A stretch of 64,000 bases of DNA from Blastocatellia bacterium (GTDB lineage Bacteria; Acidobacteriota; Blastocatellia; UBA7656). A program made the position numbers and the translations under genes. The notes below the pieces were generated by a model. The model had not been told where the DNA came from and searched no databases. It worked only from the letters and a program-made list of their open reading frames with translations. The DNA is taken from NCBI GenBank assembly GCA_035275065.1, contig DATENM010000001.1:62001-126000 (forward strand), written 5' to 3'. Shown in pieces: positions 14,934-23,882 of this stretch; within the stretch, counting starts at the first letter, position 1; each line of letters opens with the position of its first letter.

Positions 14934-15521
14934 CTAGAGCCGCTCGTAGGGCGGGCCGATGATGACGAGCAACGCGCCGCCGATGCTGTAAGGTTTGTCG
15001 TGAATGCTGCCGGCGCCGGCGATGTGATAATCGCCCGGCCCCAGGCGGCTGCCGGCGACATGAAAATCGCCTTCGAGGATGATGCACTCTTCGACGCCGG
15101 GATGGCGGTGCAGTGTGCCGGTGCTGCCCGGCAACATCTTGACCAGCGAAGTAAACGTGCCGGTTTCGGGATTATTAAACAGCCGCTTCACTAGAACGCC
15201 GGGCGATGATTCAAACCACTGGCCCTCGTCTTTATACACGGTCGTCAACTGAACGGGCGCACCGGGCGCGACCGGCGCGAGTTGCGGCGCTTCGCTGACG
15301 AAATTCATCAACCGCTCAAAGACTGGCGCCGGCGGCGCGACCTCTGCCGCATCGTAAGCGAGACCGTGAGCCACTTGCTCCGAGGCGCGCAATTCGGTTT
15401 CGCAATCATTGCAGCCATCGGCGAGATGATCCTCAAAGGCGCGCGCTTCGTTCTGCGTCAGGGTGCCGAGCGCGTAGAGCAGCGCATGCTCTTTCATCTG
15501 GGCGGCGGCGCAAGTGCTCAT
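14934..15521 (-). CDS. ChrR-type anti-sigma factor with cupin domain
   Basis: 195 residues. The N-terminal zinc anti-sigma part has H12, H32, C37 and C40 (DHLADGCNDC). The C-terminal half is a cupin with TLHRHPGVEECIILEG (H138, H140 and E144/E145 as likely metal ligands) and GPGDYHIAGAG. This is the domain order of ChrR, which holds its sigma factor inactive until singlet oxygen or a related stress releases it. The gene overlaps the end of the sigma factor gene by 4 bp, so they are translationally coupled. Cytoplasmic. It is convergent with the DUF5522 gene, with 16 bp between them. Confidence 0.88.
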   Translation of the reverse strand: MSTCAAAQMKEHALLYALGTLTQNEARAFEDHLADGCNDCETELRASEQVAHGLAYDAAEVAPPAPVFERLMNFVSEAPQLAPVAPGAPVQLTTVYKDEGQWFESSPGVLVKRLFNNPETGTFTSLVKMLPGSTGTLHRHPGVEECIILEGDFHVAGSRLGPGDYHIAGAGSIHDKPYSIGGALLVIIGPPYERL

Positions 15522-16120
15522 AGCGGTTTCTCCATGATCGGCCTCAGAGCCTCGCGCAGTTTCATCATGGCCAGGCGTGTGCGCGTCTTGACGGTGCCGA
15601 GCGGTAGCTGGAGATGCGCGGCGATCTCTGTCTGCGTCATTCCTGAGTAATACGCCAGCTCGATGATCTCGCGTTGTTCTGCTGACAGCAGGTCGAGCGC
15701 GCCGCGAACGATCTCGCGCATCTCGGCGAGCGCGGCACTGGTTTCGGGGCTGATGGCGCTGGTTTCGCGGCTGGCGGTCGTGTCGCTCAGCTCGTCTTCC
15801 TGTTGCAGCGGCTTATCCGAACGCAGACGGTCAATGGCGCGGCTGCGGGCGATGGTGGTGATCCAACCCAGCGGCCCGCCGCGCGCCGGGTCATAACGCG
15901 CGGCCTGTCGCCAGACCTGCGTGTAGACATCAAACAGCACCTCTTCGGCAACGCTGCGGTCGCCGAGGATGCGCAGGACGAGACCGAAGACCAGCTTACT
16001 GGTGCCGTCGTAGAGCGCCGAGAGCGCCTGCTGATCGCCGCCGGCAATCTGGCGGATGAGCGCCGCAAAGTCCGGCCCCGACGAAGGCACTTCGGCGGCG
16101 TTGTGGCGAGTTCCGGTCAA
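15518..16120 (-). CDS. ECF-type RNA polymerase sigma factor
   Basis: 200 residues with region 2 (LSALYDGTSKLVFGLVLRIL, EEVLFDVYTQVWRQAARYDP, GWITTIARSRAIDRLRS) and region 4 (LLSAEQREIIELAYYSGMTQ, then TEIAAHLQLPLGTVKTRTRL). The sequence pattern and paired ChrR-like anti-sigma place it near the ECF11/RpoE-ChrR group. It directs RNA polymerase to stress promoters when released. Its own promoter is likely autoregulated, but I could not pick a convincing ECF box in the short upstream spacer. Confidence 0.93.
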   Translation of the reverse strand: MTGTRHNAAEVPSSGPDFAALIRQIAGGDQQALSALYDGTSKLVFGLVLRILGDRSVAEEVLFDVYTQVWRQAARYDPARGGPLGWITTIARSRAIDRLRSDKPLQQEDELSDTTASRETSAISPETSAALAEMREIVRGALDLLSAEQREIIELAYYSGMTQTEIAAHLQLPLGTVKTRTRLAMMKLREALRPIMEKPL

Positions 16121-16222
16121 ACCGTTTCCACCTTTGCGAAGAGAATAACGCAGGGGATATGTCTACGATTCGTGCGCCATCATACAATCAAAGCGGCGGG
16201 TTTCCAAGAAGAAAGCGCTGAT

Positions 16223-16489
16223 TTATTGCAGGTAGGCGTTGCAGTCGTAGCACCAGGTGAACGAGCCCTGGCGGGCGGGAAGCTCGCGGATGAGCGGGTG
16301 GTGCGCGGCGAGCGCATGGGCGCGGGCATGGCCTTGCGACGACTCGCAGCAGCCCACATGGCCGCACGTCATGCAGACGCGCGTTGGCGCCGTAGCGCCG
16401 CATTCGGCGCAGTTCGTGTTGGCGACGTTCAACGCTGCTTCACTGGTCGCCGCAAGGTGCGGGCATTCTGTCGTTTTCTTTACCGCCAT
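16223..16489 (-). CDS. UBP-type zinc finger protein
   Basis: 88 residues, made almost entirely of one ZnF-UBP domain: CPHL, NCAECG, VCMTCGHVGCCESSQGHARA, HALAAHHPL and FTWCYDCNAYL. In eukaryotes this domain binds the C-terminal tail of ubiquitin. Bacterial stand-alone copies are widespread but uncharacterised. The start is the ATG at 16489, supported by CAGGAGA 6-8 bp upstream; a TTG at 16507 is possible but less likely. The folD gene ends 15 bp upstream, so co-transcription is likely, with no obvious functional link. Confidence 0.85.
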   Translation of the reverse strand: MAVKKTTECPHLAATSEAALNVANTNCAECGATAPTRVCMTCGHVGCCESSQGHARAHALAAHHPLIRELPARQGSFTWCYDCNAYLQ

Positions 16490-16503
16490 CGTTGTTCTCC
16501 TGT

Positions 16504-17424
16504 TCAAGCCATTCGCCGCCGCTTCATCGCCGTCAGCGTGTTCTTCATCAGCATGGCGATGGTCAGCGGGCCGACGCCGCCGGGCACAGGCGTCAGCCAG
16601 CCGGCGACTTCGGAAACCTCGCGCGGGTTGACGTCGCCGATCAAGGTCGAGCCGTTCTTGTCAAAGGCCGCGCGCCGTCTGGCGTCGTCGCCATAAAACC
16701 GCTCCAGGTCTTCGCGCCTCGTCACGCGATTCATGCCGACATCAACGACGACCGCGCCCGGTTTGACGTAGCCGGCATCCACCATTCCCATGCGGCCTAT
16801 GGCGGCAATCAAGATGTCCGCTTCGCGCGCCACTGCCGGCAGGTTTTCAGTGCGCGAATGGCAGACCGTCACCGTCGCGTGGCGGTGCAGCAGCAGCAGT
16901 GACATCGGCAGGCCGACGATGCGGCTGCGGCCCATGACGACGGCGCGCTTGCCCTTCATCTCGACCTCGTAATGATCGAGCATCTCCATGATGCCCGCGG
17001 GCGTGCATGGTCTCAGCCCCGGCTCGTTCAACATCAGCCGCCCGAGGCTCACCGGGTGAATCCCGTCCGCGTCTTTCGCCGCGTCAACCGAGTCGAGCAC
17101 GGCGGTCGAATCCACCTGGCGAGGCAGCGGCAGTTGAATGAGGATTCCGTCAATCTCTTCGCGCCGGTTCAAGTCGTTAATCAGCGCCAGCATCTCGGCG
17201 GTCGTCGTCGTTTCAGGCATCTCGATCTTTTCGGAGTAGAGGCCGAGTTGTTCACAGGTTTTGACTTTGCTGGAGACATAAATCTGCGACGCGGTGTCGT
17301 TGCCAACCAGCACGGCGGCCAGGCCGGGGCGCAGGCCGCGCGCCGCCAGCTCCGTGACTTCTGCCGCGACCGCTTCTTTAATCGCCGTGGCAACGCGCGC
17401 GCCGTCGAGAATCTTCGCTGTCAT
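16504..17424 (-). CDS. folD: Bifunctional methylenetetrahydrofolate dehydrogenase/cyclohydrolase
   Basis: 306 residues, slightly longer than the usual 285. Diagnostic parts are YVSSKVKTCEQLGL (catalytic Tyr and Lys), DGILIQLPLPRQ, KDADGIHPVSLGRL, PCTPAGIMEML, a Rossmann loop GRSRIVGLPM (most relatives have GRSNIVG) and GVGPLTIAMLMKNT near the end. It interconverts methylene-, methenyl- and 10-formyl-tetrahydrofolate in one-carbon metabolism. Residues around 240-265 (RREDLERFYGDDARRRAAF) appear to be an insertion. It starts at the ATG at 17424. Confidence 0.95.
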   Translation of the reverse strand: MTAKILDGARVATAIKEAVAAEVTELAARGLRPGLAAVLVGNDTASQIYVSSKVKTCEQLGLYSEKIEMPETTTTAEMLALINDLNRREEIDGILIQLPLPRQVDSTAVLDSVDAAKDADGIHPVSLGRLMLNEPGLRPCTPAGIMEMLDHYEVEMKGKRAVVMGRSRIVGLPMSLLLLHRHATVTVCHSRTENLPAVAREADILIAAIGRMGMVDAGYVKPGAVVVDVGMNRVTRREDLERFYGDDARRRAAFDKNGSTLIGDVNPREVSEVAGWLTPVPGGVGPLTIAMLMKNTLTAMKRRRMA

Positions 17425-17450
17425 TCTTCCATCCTCAAGGTCGAGTATAC

Positions 17451-17675
17451 AGGGGTCAGGGGGCAGGGGCTAGGGCCGGCAGTTACACCGAGATGATTGC
17501 CACCGCGGCGTTTCTCCTAACCCTAGTCCCAGGGCCTATTCATTCTCGAATAACCATCGGATATAAACCGCCAAGACGCCAAGATCGCCAAGAAAAGCTC
17601 GGCGTTCTCTTGGCGTCCTTGGCGTCTTGGCGGTTCAAGTCCGGAGAATAAATAGACCCTAGACCCTAGCCCCCA
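17451..17675. repeat. Nested inverted heptad repeats, GGGGCAG and GCCAAGA words
   Basis: The 337-bp gap between folD and the BNR gene is mostly repeat. Outer arms are G-rich words (GGGGTCA, GGGGGCA, GGGGCTA) at 17451-17475 and their complement (CCCTAGACCCTAGCCCCC) ending near 17675. The inner arms, 17567-17594 and 17607-17634, match as complements at about 26 of 28 positions and consist of CGCCAAGA-type words. A further C-rich copy (CCTAACCCTAGTCCCAGGG) sits near 17517-17535. Several repeats appear to have inserted into or grown around each other. Confidence 0.75.
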
Positions 17676-17761
17676 ATCCTCAGATCGTGTAACATCGGGA
17701 AGGCGTTATGTTCGTTCGCATTCGATCAATCCGTGCTAGCAACTTTCCAACGGGTGAGGTT

Positions 17762-19012
17762 ATGAACAGGAAAGCGGTATTCGTAATTTTCTTCGCCATC
17801 CTTTTGGTGCTGGCGTCTGCCGGCGTCGCGCCGCGGCGGACGAGCGCGCAGTCGCCGATGTTCTTCGGCGCGACGCGCTTCCCGTCCCTACAGATTGACG
17901 GCAACGATCATCTCTACCTGGCCATGTCTGTAGCGACGGCGCCGGCCAGCGAGCATCGCCCGCACAGCCAGATATTCTTCACGCAATCGAAAGACGGCGG
18001 CACCACTTGGGACAACCTGCCGCAGACGCGCAACCTGTCCAACTCGCGCGGCGAAGCCTTCGGCCCGTCGCTGGTGGTCTCTAAAGATGGGCCGCTGCGC
18101 GTCTACATCGCCTATCACGACGAATCGACCGGCACCTATGAAGCCTACTTGCTGCGCACCAAGAAGAAGACCAAGTTTCGCAAGCCGCAGATTCTAACAG
18201 AGGGCGATGGCGGCGGTTTCTCGCCGCGTCTGGCGATGGACGCAAGCGGCAACCTGAACCTCGTCTATGGCGACACGACCGGCGGCGTCAGGCATGTCCG
18301 CTTCATGCGCTCGACCGATCAGGGCGAGACTTTTTCCGCGCCGCTGACGCTCTCCGGCGATTCGAATGGCGCCTTCGAGCCTGAAGTCGCGATGACACAG
18401 GGCGACGCCATCAACGTCGCCTGGGAAGACGCGGGCGCCGGCGCGAGCGTCATTCTGTTTTCGCGCTCGACCGACAATGGCGTGACCTTTTCGGCTCCCA
18501 AAAAAGTTTCCCGCGGCGACGGCAATGCCACCGAAGCGCACATCACGGCGGACGGCACAGGCCGGTTGAGCGTCGTCTGGGTGCAGGCGGTCGGCGACGC
18601 CAAGCACGCCTTCTATTCGCGCTCGACGGATAACGGCCAGACGTTTTCCGAGCCGTTACAGTTGACCACGGGGCCCGGCGCTTCGATCAGCAAGCCGCTG
18701 GCGCTGGCCTATAACAACGTCGTCTATGTCTCTTATCAAAACGAAGCGCCGAACCATATGCAGGTTTACCTGGCGAAGTCTGAAGACGCCGGCGTGACGT
18801 TCGCGGACGCGGTTCAGGTCTCGAACGCCGACAACCGCTGCGGGCGCGCTCACAGCGCCTCGATGGCGGTTGACAGCGAGGGCACGCTGCACATCGTCTG
18901 GATTGATGCCTCGCACGTTCAGGGCTGTAACGATGAAGGCTTGTTGTTCTACAGCCGCTCGTCGAACGGTCGCCGGTTCTCTAGCGAGCAACTGATCCTC
19001 GCAGCGATTTGA
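17762..19012 (+). CDS. Exported BNR/Asp-box repeat protein (sialidase-like propeller)
   Basis: About 416 residues from the ATG after GGTGAGG; a longer frame begins at 17708. A signal peptide (MNRKAVFVIFFAILLVLASA) is followed by a beta-propeller with at least five Asp-box motifs: SKDGGTTWDN, STDQGETFS, STDNGVTFS, STDNGQTFS and SEDAGVTFA. Asp boxes occur in sialidases and many other propellers. I do not see the arginine triad arrangement needed to call a sialidase with confidence, so it may be a binding propeller. The product is predicted to be periplasmic or secreted. Divergent from folD, convergent with the VWFA gene. Confidence 0.82.
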   Translation: MNRKAVFVIFFAILLVLASAGVAPRRTSAQSPMFFGATRFPSLQIDGNDHLYLAMSVATAPASEHRPHSQIFFTQSKDGGTTWDNLPQTRNLSNSRGEAFGPSLVVSKDGPLRVYIAYHDESTGTYEAYLLRTKKKTKFRKPQILTEGDGGGFSPRLAMDASGNLNLVYGDTTGGVRHVRFMRSTDQGETFSAPLTLSGDSNGAFEPEVAMTQGDAINVAWEDAGAGASVILFSRSTDNGVTFSAPKKVSRGDGNATEAHITADGTGRLSVVWVQAVGDAKHAFYSRSTDNGQTFSEPLQLTTGPGASISKPLALAYNNVVYVSYQNEAPNHMQVYLAKSEDAGVTFADAVQVSNADNRCGRAHSASMAVDSEGTLHIVWIDASHVQGCNDEGLLFYSRSSNGRRFSSEQLILAAI

Positions 19013-19013
19013 G

Positions 19014-19122
19014 CAGTAGGCAGTCAAGACATCCCTACAAATGCAGAAGGCAGCGAGTCGATTATCCTTAATCACGACTCGCTGCCTTCACTGTTTTCTA
19101 ACTGCCTACTGCTTACTGCCTA
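19014..19122. repeat. Inverted repeat with inner terminator hairpin, GCAGTAG word
   Basis: Outer arms are AGTAGGCAGT-type words near 19014-19026 and ACTGCCTACTGCTTACTGCC at 19101-19120. The inner part is a perfect 15-bp hairpin: GAAGGCAGCGAGTCG (19046-19060) with its complement at 19075-19089. It lies between convergent genes and probably terminates both. The right outer arm supplies the TAG stop codon of the VWFA gene on the minus strand (19120-19122). Confidence 0.75.
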
Positions 19123-20052
19123 CTTCTTCGGGCTGTAGCCCTGCGGGTGATGCAGATGCACGTCCGCTTCGGCGCTGACATCAACGCGGCGGAAGCTGTT
19201 GCCGGGCGTGTCGCTGCGGTAAGTGATGACCCATTGCAAACCGAGAAGGTCGTTCAGCTCTTTGAAGTATGGGTCGAAAGAAACGAAGATGAAGCCTGAG
19301 TAGAAGGCTTCGCCGCCGGTTTCGTCAGCCAGGCGGTTGAGTGAGCTCTGCCCGTAATTGGCTTCAAGGCGGCTGAAGCTGGTCAGGCCGACCGACGGCG
19401 CGTAGAACGAGAAGACCGCAACGCCGCGCCGCTGCGCCTCGCGAATGGCGCGCTCCAGGTCAGGCGACCGTAAGGCGCTGGCCGCTTCCACCCCACGCGA
19501 CGAATCCAGCCCGTCCGTGACCATCAGCACCAGCCGCCGCCCGGCAGGTTGGCTGTCGAATCGGCGCAAGCCTTCGAGCAGCTCGACGTAAGGGTTGAAC
19601 GGCGCGGCGTCGCTGCTGCTGCGCAGGATGCGCAACGAATCGGCGGCGCGGGCGCGGTCGGTGGTAAAGTCCTGGGTCACGCGCATCGCGCCGGCGGTGA
19701 TATAGCCAACCATCACCCGCGAGCCTTCGGGCAGTTGTCGAATGAACCGCCGCAGTCCGTCCAGCTCATTATTGACGCTGCCGACGAGGTCGTCTTGAAT
19801 AAGCACGGCGATGATGGGCGGCGCTTCGGCTGCGGATTTGACCGAGACGATCTTCTGCGCGGCCCTCTCTTCGCGCACCAGGAAATCCTCGGCGCGCAGC
19901 TTTGCGGCTTCCCTGCGCATCTTGTCATTGTGGGGGTGCGCGGTGACGACGATGGTGTGCTCGGTGCCATCAGCCGCCCTGACCGCGAGAATGGGCGTGA
20001 GGATGAAAACGACCGCCGTGAGCGCGGCGGCGAATTGGTTTTTGCTGCACAT
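19120..20052 (-). CDS. Exported VWFA-domain protein (acidobacterial type)
   Basis: 310 residues. A signal peptide (FAAALTAVVFILTPILAVRA) precedes a short strand region that includes LRAEDFLVREERAAQKIVSV, then a von Willebrand A domain: IAVLIQDDLVGSV, FIRQLPEGSRVMVGYIT, RRLVLMVTDGLDSSRG and a final beta region. This order is typical of the VWFA-related family expanded in Acidobacteria (TIGR03436-like). The first metal-site motif reads DDLVGSV instead of DxSxS, so metal binding may be weakened. Likely periplasmic protein-protein interaction; the partner is unknown. Its stop codon lies in the adjacent repeat. Confidence 0.82.
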   Translation of the reverse strand: MCSKNQFAAALTAVVFILTPILAVRAADGTEHTIVVTAHPHNDKMRREAAKLRAEDFLVREERAAQKIVSVKSAAEAPPIIAVLIQDDLVGSVNNELDGLRRFIRQLPEGSRVMVGYITAGAMRVTQDFTTDRARAADSLRILRSSSDAAPFNPYVELLEGLRRFDSQPAGRRLVLMVTDGLDSSRGVEAASALRSPDLERAIREAQRRGVAVFSFYAPSVGLTSFSRLEANYGQSSLNRLADETGGEAFYSGFIFVSFDPYFKELNDLLGLQWVITYRSDTPGNSFRRVDVSAEADVHLHHPQGYSPKK

Positions 20053-20199
20053 ACTTCTACCTCGCTTCCGCGGCTTCCGCGCCGCTTCGTTGGTTCAAAC
20101 AATCCTCTACCTTTATTCTAACAGAACCGCGCAACGACTGACGCGAGGCATGTGGCCAATGACGATGTGAGTTTATCTACAGCAGAAGAAAGAAGAAAA

Positions 20200-20274
<75 letters not shown>

Positions 20275-20374
20275 ATTGACTTGATGAGAGATTAACGCCA
20301 AGCCTTCGGCAGTGTCAAACCACGCAGCAAGGCGCGACGTGGCCAGTATGACAGCGGTTGCTCAAGATCACCCG

Positions 20375-21070
20375 TTAGAACGGCGCGATAGAGCTGGCCT
20401 GATTGTGTGGGCGGTATAGCTCGTTAAAGTCGCGGACGCTGCGCTCGAAGATCGCCTGGAACGATCCGGCGTCTTCCGGGTGTATCGTCAGATTCACGCC
20501 ATTAGCGAATGCCAGATAGGTGTCGAGCGTGCGCAGTTGCGGCGACATCAGCACGACATAAGTGCGGCGACGCACCTGCGGCGTCAGCGTGCTGACGTAC
20601 TGCATCATCGCGCCGCCGCCCTGGTGCTCGTTATCAAAGAGCGGACTGAGAACGATGACTTCGGCGCGCGACTCGTGGAAGATTTCGATGGCTTCGGGCG
20701 CGAAATCCGCGGAGAAGACTTCGTAATGCGAGGAGTCGAGCGACAGGCGCAGCTTCTCTCTGATCGCCGGGTCCTCGACACAGAACAGGACGCGGCGGCG
20801 CTGCCACTTGGTATCCGCCTGTGGCTGCTGCGCCTGCTTGATGCCGCTCGTCAACAGCTCGACGAGCTGGCGCAGCGGGTCGGGCTCGGTCGCCATGACC
20901 TGCGGCTCAAGCAGCCCGGTCGTGCCCGGCAGGCGCGGCTCTTCTTTTGGCGGCGGCACAATCGTCACCGACTGGCGGCAGCGCGGGCACAACACATTGA
21001 ACGATTCGGTCGGCAGCCGCTCGTCATCAAACGTCAAACTCATCGCGCATTGCGGACAGTTGGCTATCAT
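20375..21070 (-). CDS. Zinc-ribbon protein with receiver-like domain
   Basis: 231 residues. The N-terminus MIANCPQCAMSLTFDDE followed by FNVLCPRCRQSVTIVPPP is an MJ0042-type zinc ribbon with two CxxC pairs. After a linker, residues 95-225 look like a receiver (REC) fold: RRVLFCVEDPAIREKLRLSL, VFSADFAPEAIEIFHESRAE, VIVLSPLFDN and RTYVVLMSPQ. Its acidic pocket is poorly conserved, so phosphorylation is doubtful. The start is the ATG 7 bp after the pilT stop; the longer upstream frame lies inside pilT. Such zinc-ribbon/REC proteins are common beside PilT in Acidobacteria and Deltaproteobacteria. A pilus or motility regulatory role is inferred from position. Confidence 0.78.
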   Translation of the reverse strand: MIANCPQCAMSLTFDDERLPTESFNVLCPRCRQSVTIVPPPKEEPRLPGTTGLLEPQVMATEPDPLRQLVELLTSGIKQAQQPQADTKWQRRRVLFCVEDPAIREKLRLSLDSSHYEVFSADFAPEAIEIFHESRAEVIVLSPLFDNEHQGGGAMMQYVSTLTPQVRRRTYVVLMSPQLRTLDTYLAFANGVNLTIHPEDAGSFQAIFERSVRDFNELYRPHNQASSIAPF

Positions 21071-21077
21071 CGTCGCT

Positions 21078-22274
21078 TTACCTTTCCACCAGGTTGGCCA
21101 TGCGCTGGCGGGCGAAAGATTCCGCCGAGCGCGGCACGTAGTTGCGCTCCTCGCGCCGGCTGAGCATGTCGTCGCTGGTGCCAAGTCCCGACAATCGCAG
21201 CAGCAGGTTCGAGGGATTGGTCGCAAACGCCAGGCCGTCCTCTTGAGTCACCGTGCCATTGCGGATCATGCGCTCGATCACCTGATCGAAGTGCTGCATG
21301 CCTTCAAGCTCGCCATCGTTCATGGCCTCAAGCAGAGTCTTGCCTTCGGTCTCGCCCTGCTCGATGTACTCGCGGGTGCGCGGCGTCCCTTTCAACATCT
21401 CGACTGCCGCAATCCGCCCGCTGCCATCGGCGCGCGGCAGCAGGCGCTGCGAGACGATGTAGCGGAACGAATTCGCCAACCGCGTGCGGATGACATGCTC
21501 TTCGCTCTTCGGGTAGATGCCGATGATGCGGTTGACGGTCTTCGAGGCATCGGTCGTGTGTAAGGTGGATAACACCAGGTGGCCGGTCTCGGACGCTTCG
21601 AGGGCGATCTCGGTGGTCTCCATGTCGCGCATCTCGCCGACCAGGATGACCTTTGGCGCTTGCCTGAGCGCGGCGCGCAATCCGAGCGCAAACGACGGCG
21701 TGTCGGTGCCCAGCTCGCGCTGGTTGATCGTTGATTTCTTGTGTGAATGCAAAAACTCAATCGGGTCTTCGATAGTGACGATATGATAGCTGTATTCCTG
21801 GTTGATCTTATCGATGATCGCGGCGAGCGTCGAAGATTTGCCCGACCCTGTTGGCCCGGTCAGCAGCACGATGCCGTTCTTCAAGTGTGAAATATCGCTG
21901 AGCGCGGTTGGCAGGCCGAGGCTTTCAACTGTCGGCACACTCGTCGGAATAACCCGCATGACGATGCAGACCGAGCCGCGCTGCTTAAAGATATTGACGC
22001 GGAACCGCACCTTGCCCGGTATGGCGTAACTGATATCGGTCGAGCCGGTCTGGATCAATCGGCGCGCGGCGTCGGTGTTGCCTTCGAGCAACGCCATGGC
22101 AATGATCTCTGTGTGATAAGCCGCCAGGCTGCGCAGCCCTTTGATCTCGACGGGCGTAAGCTTGCCGTTAATTTCGACCTGCGGCGGGCGGCCTACGGAG
22201 AAGTTCAAGTCGGAGATGTTTTCCGCCGCCGCGAGCATTTTTTCGAGGATCGGCGTGAGGTCGAAGAAACTCAT
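21078..22274 (-). CDS. pilT: Type IV pilus twitching ATPase, PilT family
   Basis: 398 residues. Walker A GPTGSGKSS at 140-148, TIEDPIEFLHSHKKSTINQR (Asp box), ILVGEMRDMETTEIALEASE (Walker B), and STLHTTDASKTVNRIIGIYP (His box) are all intact. The N-terminal PAS-like part has DLNFSVGRPPQVEINGKL. It powers pilus retraction from the cytoplasmic face. The C-terminal tail (about residues 360-398) is longer than in the shortest PilT and lacks an obvious AIRNLIRE motif, so it could be a PilU-like paralog. The minor pilin operon at 35-38.8 kb belongs to the same system. Confidence 0.93.
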   Translation of the reverse strand: MSFFDLTPILEKMLAAAENISDLNFSVGRPPQVEINGKLTPVEIKGLRSLAAYHTEIIAMALLEGNTDAARRLIQTGSTDISYAIPGKVRFRVNIFKQRGSVCIVMRVIPTSVPTVESLGLPTALSDISHLKNGIVLLTGPTGSGKSSTLAAIIDKINQEYSYHIVTIEDPIEFLHSHKKSTINQRELGTDTPSFALGLRAALRQAPKVILVGEMRDMETTEIALEASETGHLVLSTLHTTDASKTVNRIIGIYPKSEEHVIRTRLANSFRYIVSQRLLPRADGSGRIAAVEMLKGTPRTREYIEQGETEGKTLLEAMNDGELEGMQHFDQVIERMIRNGTVTQEDGLAFATNPSNLLLRLSGLGTSDDMLSRREERNYVPRSAESFARQRMANLVER

Positions 22275-22430
22275 TCTTGACTCCAGGGATGCGCTCTACG
22301 AGCGAAAGTATGCGAAGGTCGCGTGGGGTCTGGAACCGGCAAAGGGGCAGGCATTGGGACAGCGAGGGCAGCCGCCGCAGCAGCATCGACAAGATACGTC
22401 AGGCGGATTTAAAGGGCAATACTTATTTCA

Positions 22431-22570
22431 GAAGGCAAAAGGCAAAAGTAAAAAGGCAAAAGGCAAAAGTGCGGAGCCGGATCAATAGATAAGAAGAGGC
22501 ACCGACGAAAGCACCCGATCCTATCTATTCATTCCCCTGCCGACCTTTTGCCTTTTTACTTTTGCCTTTC
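22431..22570. repeat. Inverted heptad repeat, GGCAAAA word
   Basis: The left arm (22431-22470) repeats GGCAAAA and AAAGTAA-type words. The right arm (22544-22570) is CCTTTTGCCTTTTTACTTTTG and onward, its complement. The edge of the right arm forms the TAG stop of the downstream minus-strand gene (22570-22572). The spacer between the arms contains no reading frame. Confidence 0.7.
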
Positions 22571-23679
22571 TAACGGGCGCGGCTGCGCTCTGTGCGAATG
22601 ACCATCTCGGTTCCGGGGTCGAGGATCAGTTGTTTGTTGCCTTCGATGTAGACGGTGCCGACGCCTGCGGCGCCGCCGATGATTGCGCCCAAGACCGCGC
22701 CTTTGACGCCGCCGGCGATGCCGCCAATGATCGCGCCTGCCGCGCCACCAATCGCGCCGCGCGTCTGCGACTCTTTGGTGCGGCTGCCGGTCTTGACGTT
22801 ACCTTCCTCGTCCACTTCTTTGACGGTCTCGGATTCGATGATCTTTTCCAGGCTCGCCGTCAAATCGGCACCGCGGTCACGCAGCCGAATCGAATCAAAG
22901 GCCAGCGCCAGCTCTGTGCGCCCGCTCACTTTGCCCGACGGATTGAGCTTATCAATGTGGCCTTCGACAATCGCGCCTTCGTACGCGCCCGGCGTCGTGA
23001 CTTCGGCGGTGAAGCGGTCGCCCGGCCGATTCTGCTTCGAGTCAATCCGCGAAGTCAGCCGCAGGTTGAGCTGCGTGCCCGCTGGAATGTCGAGCGGCAC
23101 GCTAGGGCGGGCGTCACGGCGCGAGTCGTCACGGCGCGGCTCGTCACGGCGCGGCTCGTCACGGCGCGGGTCATCACGGCGCGGCTCGTTGCGCGCCTGG
23201 TCATCGCGCCGGTTCTCATCGCGCTGTCCCTCGCGGCGCGCCCGCTGCGCTGCCGCGAGCGCCGCCGCCTTGGCCAGCACCGCACCGTTCGTCGGCGACA
23301 CAGGGTTGCGCGAGCGCCCATAGTAGCCGTCCATATAGCCGAATTCGACGCCGAGCGTGTAAGCCTGCCGGTACTCTTCAGAGTCGGCGAGTTTCGGATC
23401 GTAATTCTGCTCACGATTCTGAAATACCTGGTTGTTGCGCAGGTCGCGCGGCGTGCCGCGACCGTAATCGTCCTGGCCCGCCTTGAAGCCGGCATCGTAG
23501 CCGCGCGCATAGCCTTGATCGTAAGGCGTGGCGGGCGCGGGCGGCGGCGGCAACGGCTTGGCCGCCGGCGCAGGGCGCGCCGTTGGCCGCCGCGTCTGCC
23601 CGAGCGCCGGCAGCGCGGCGACGGTCAGCAGCACAGCGGTCAAAACAATCGATAAAACGGTTCGCACATCTCTTGACAT
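22570..23679 (-). CDS. Exported glycine-zipper protein with RRDEP repeats
   Basis: 369 residues. A signal peptide (VLTAVLLTVAALPALGQ) leads into a Pro-rich stretch, then YDQGYARGYDAGFKAGQDDY, which resembles small repeat motifs of surface proteins. Residues 155-200 hold tandem RRDE/DPRRDEPRRDEP repeats. A beta domain follows (PAGTQLNLRLTSRIDSKQ, AEVTTPGAYEGAIVEGHI). A glycine-zipper segment (GAIGGAAGAIIGGIAGGVKG) may insert in membrane. Start is the ATG at 23679 with GGAGACTG upstream; the longer frame to 23778 is unlikely. Probably outer-membrane or periplasmic; function unknown. Confidence 0.75.
   Translation of the reverse strand: MSRDVRTVLSIVLTAVLLTVAALPALGQTRRPTARPAPAAKPLPPPPAPATPYDQGYARGYDAGFKAGQDDYGRGTPRDLRNNQVFQNREQNYDPKLADSEEYRQAYTLGVEFGYMDGYYGRSRNPVSPTNGAVLAKAAALAAAQRARREGQRDENRRDDQARNEPRRDDPRRDEPRRDEPRRDDSRRDARPSVPLDIPAGTQLNLRLTSRIDSKQNRPGDRFTAEVTTPGAYEGAIVEGHIDKLNPSGKVSGRTELALAFDSIRLRDRGADLTASLEKIIESETVKEVDEEGNVKTGSRTKESQTRGAIGGAAGAIIGGIAGGVKGAVLGAIIGGAAGVGTVYIEGNKQLILDPGTEMVIRTERSRAR
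23112..23190. repeat. 15-bp tandem repeat inside the glycine-zipper gene
   Basis: Five near-identical 15-bp units (type CACGGCGCGGCTCGT) encode the RRDEP pentapeptide repeats. The DNA identity is higher than coding needs, which suggests recent expansion and likely length variation between strains. Confidence 0.8.
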
Positions 23680-23882
23680 CGCAGTCTCCTCCTTTGATAA
23701 GAAACCAGTTAACCGGGAGAATTCGACGAGCTTCTGTAATGAATGATTTGACTGAACGAAATTGGCTGACAGAGGCAATGTAACAGTCTGCCGCCGCGCA
23801 AAGCAAATCTCTCAACGCGGGCGGACGCTTGCGCGGCGCGCATTGATTCTCGCCGCCGCCGTCCGTATAGTACGCTGTCGCC

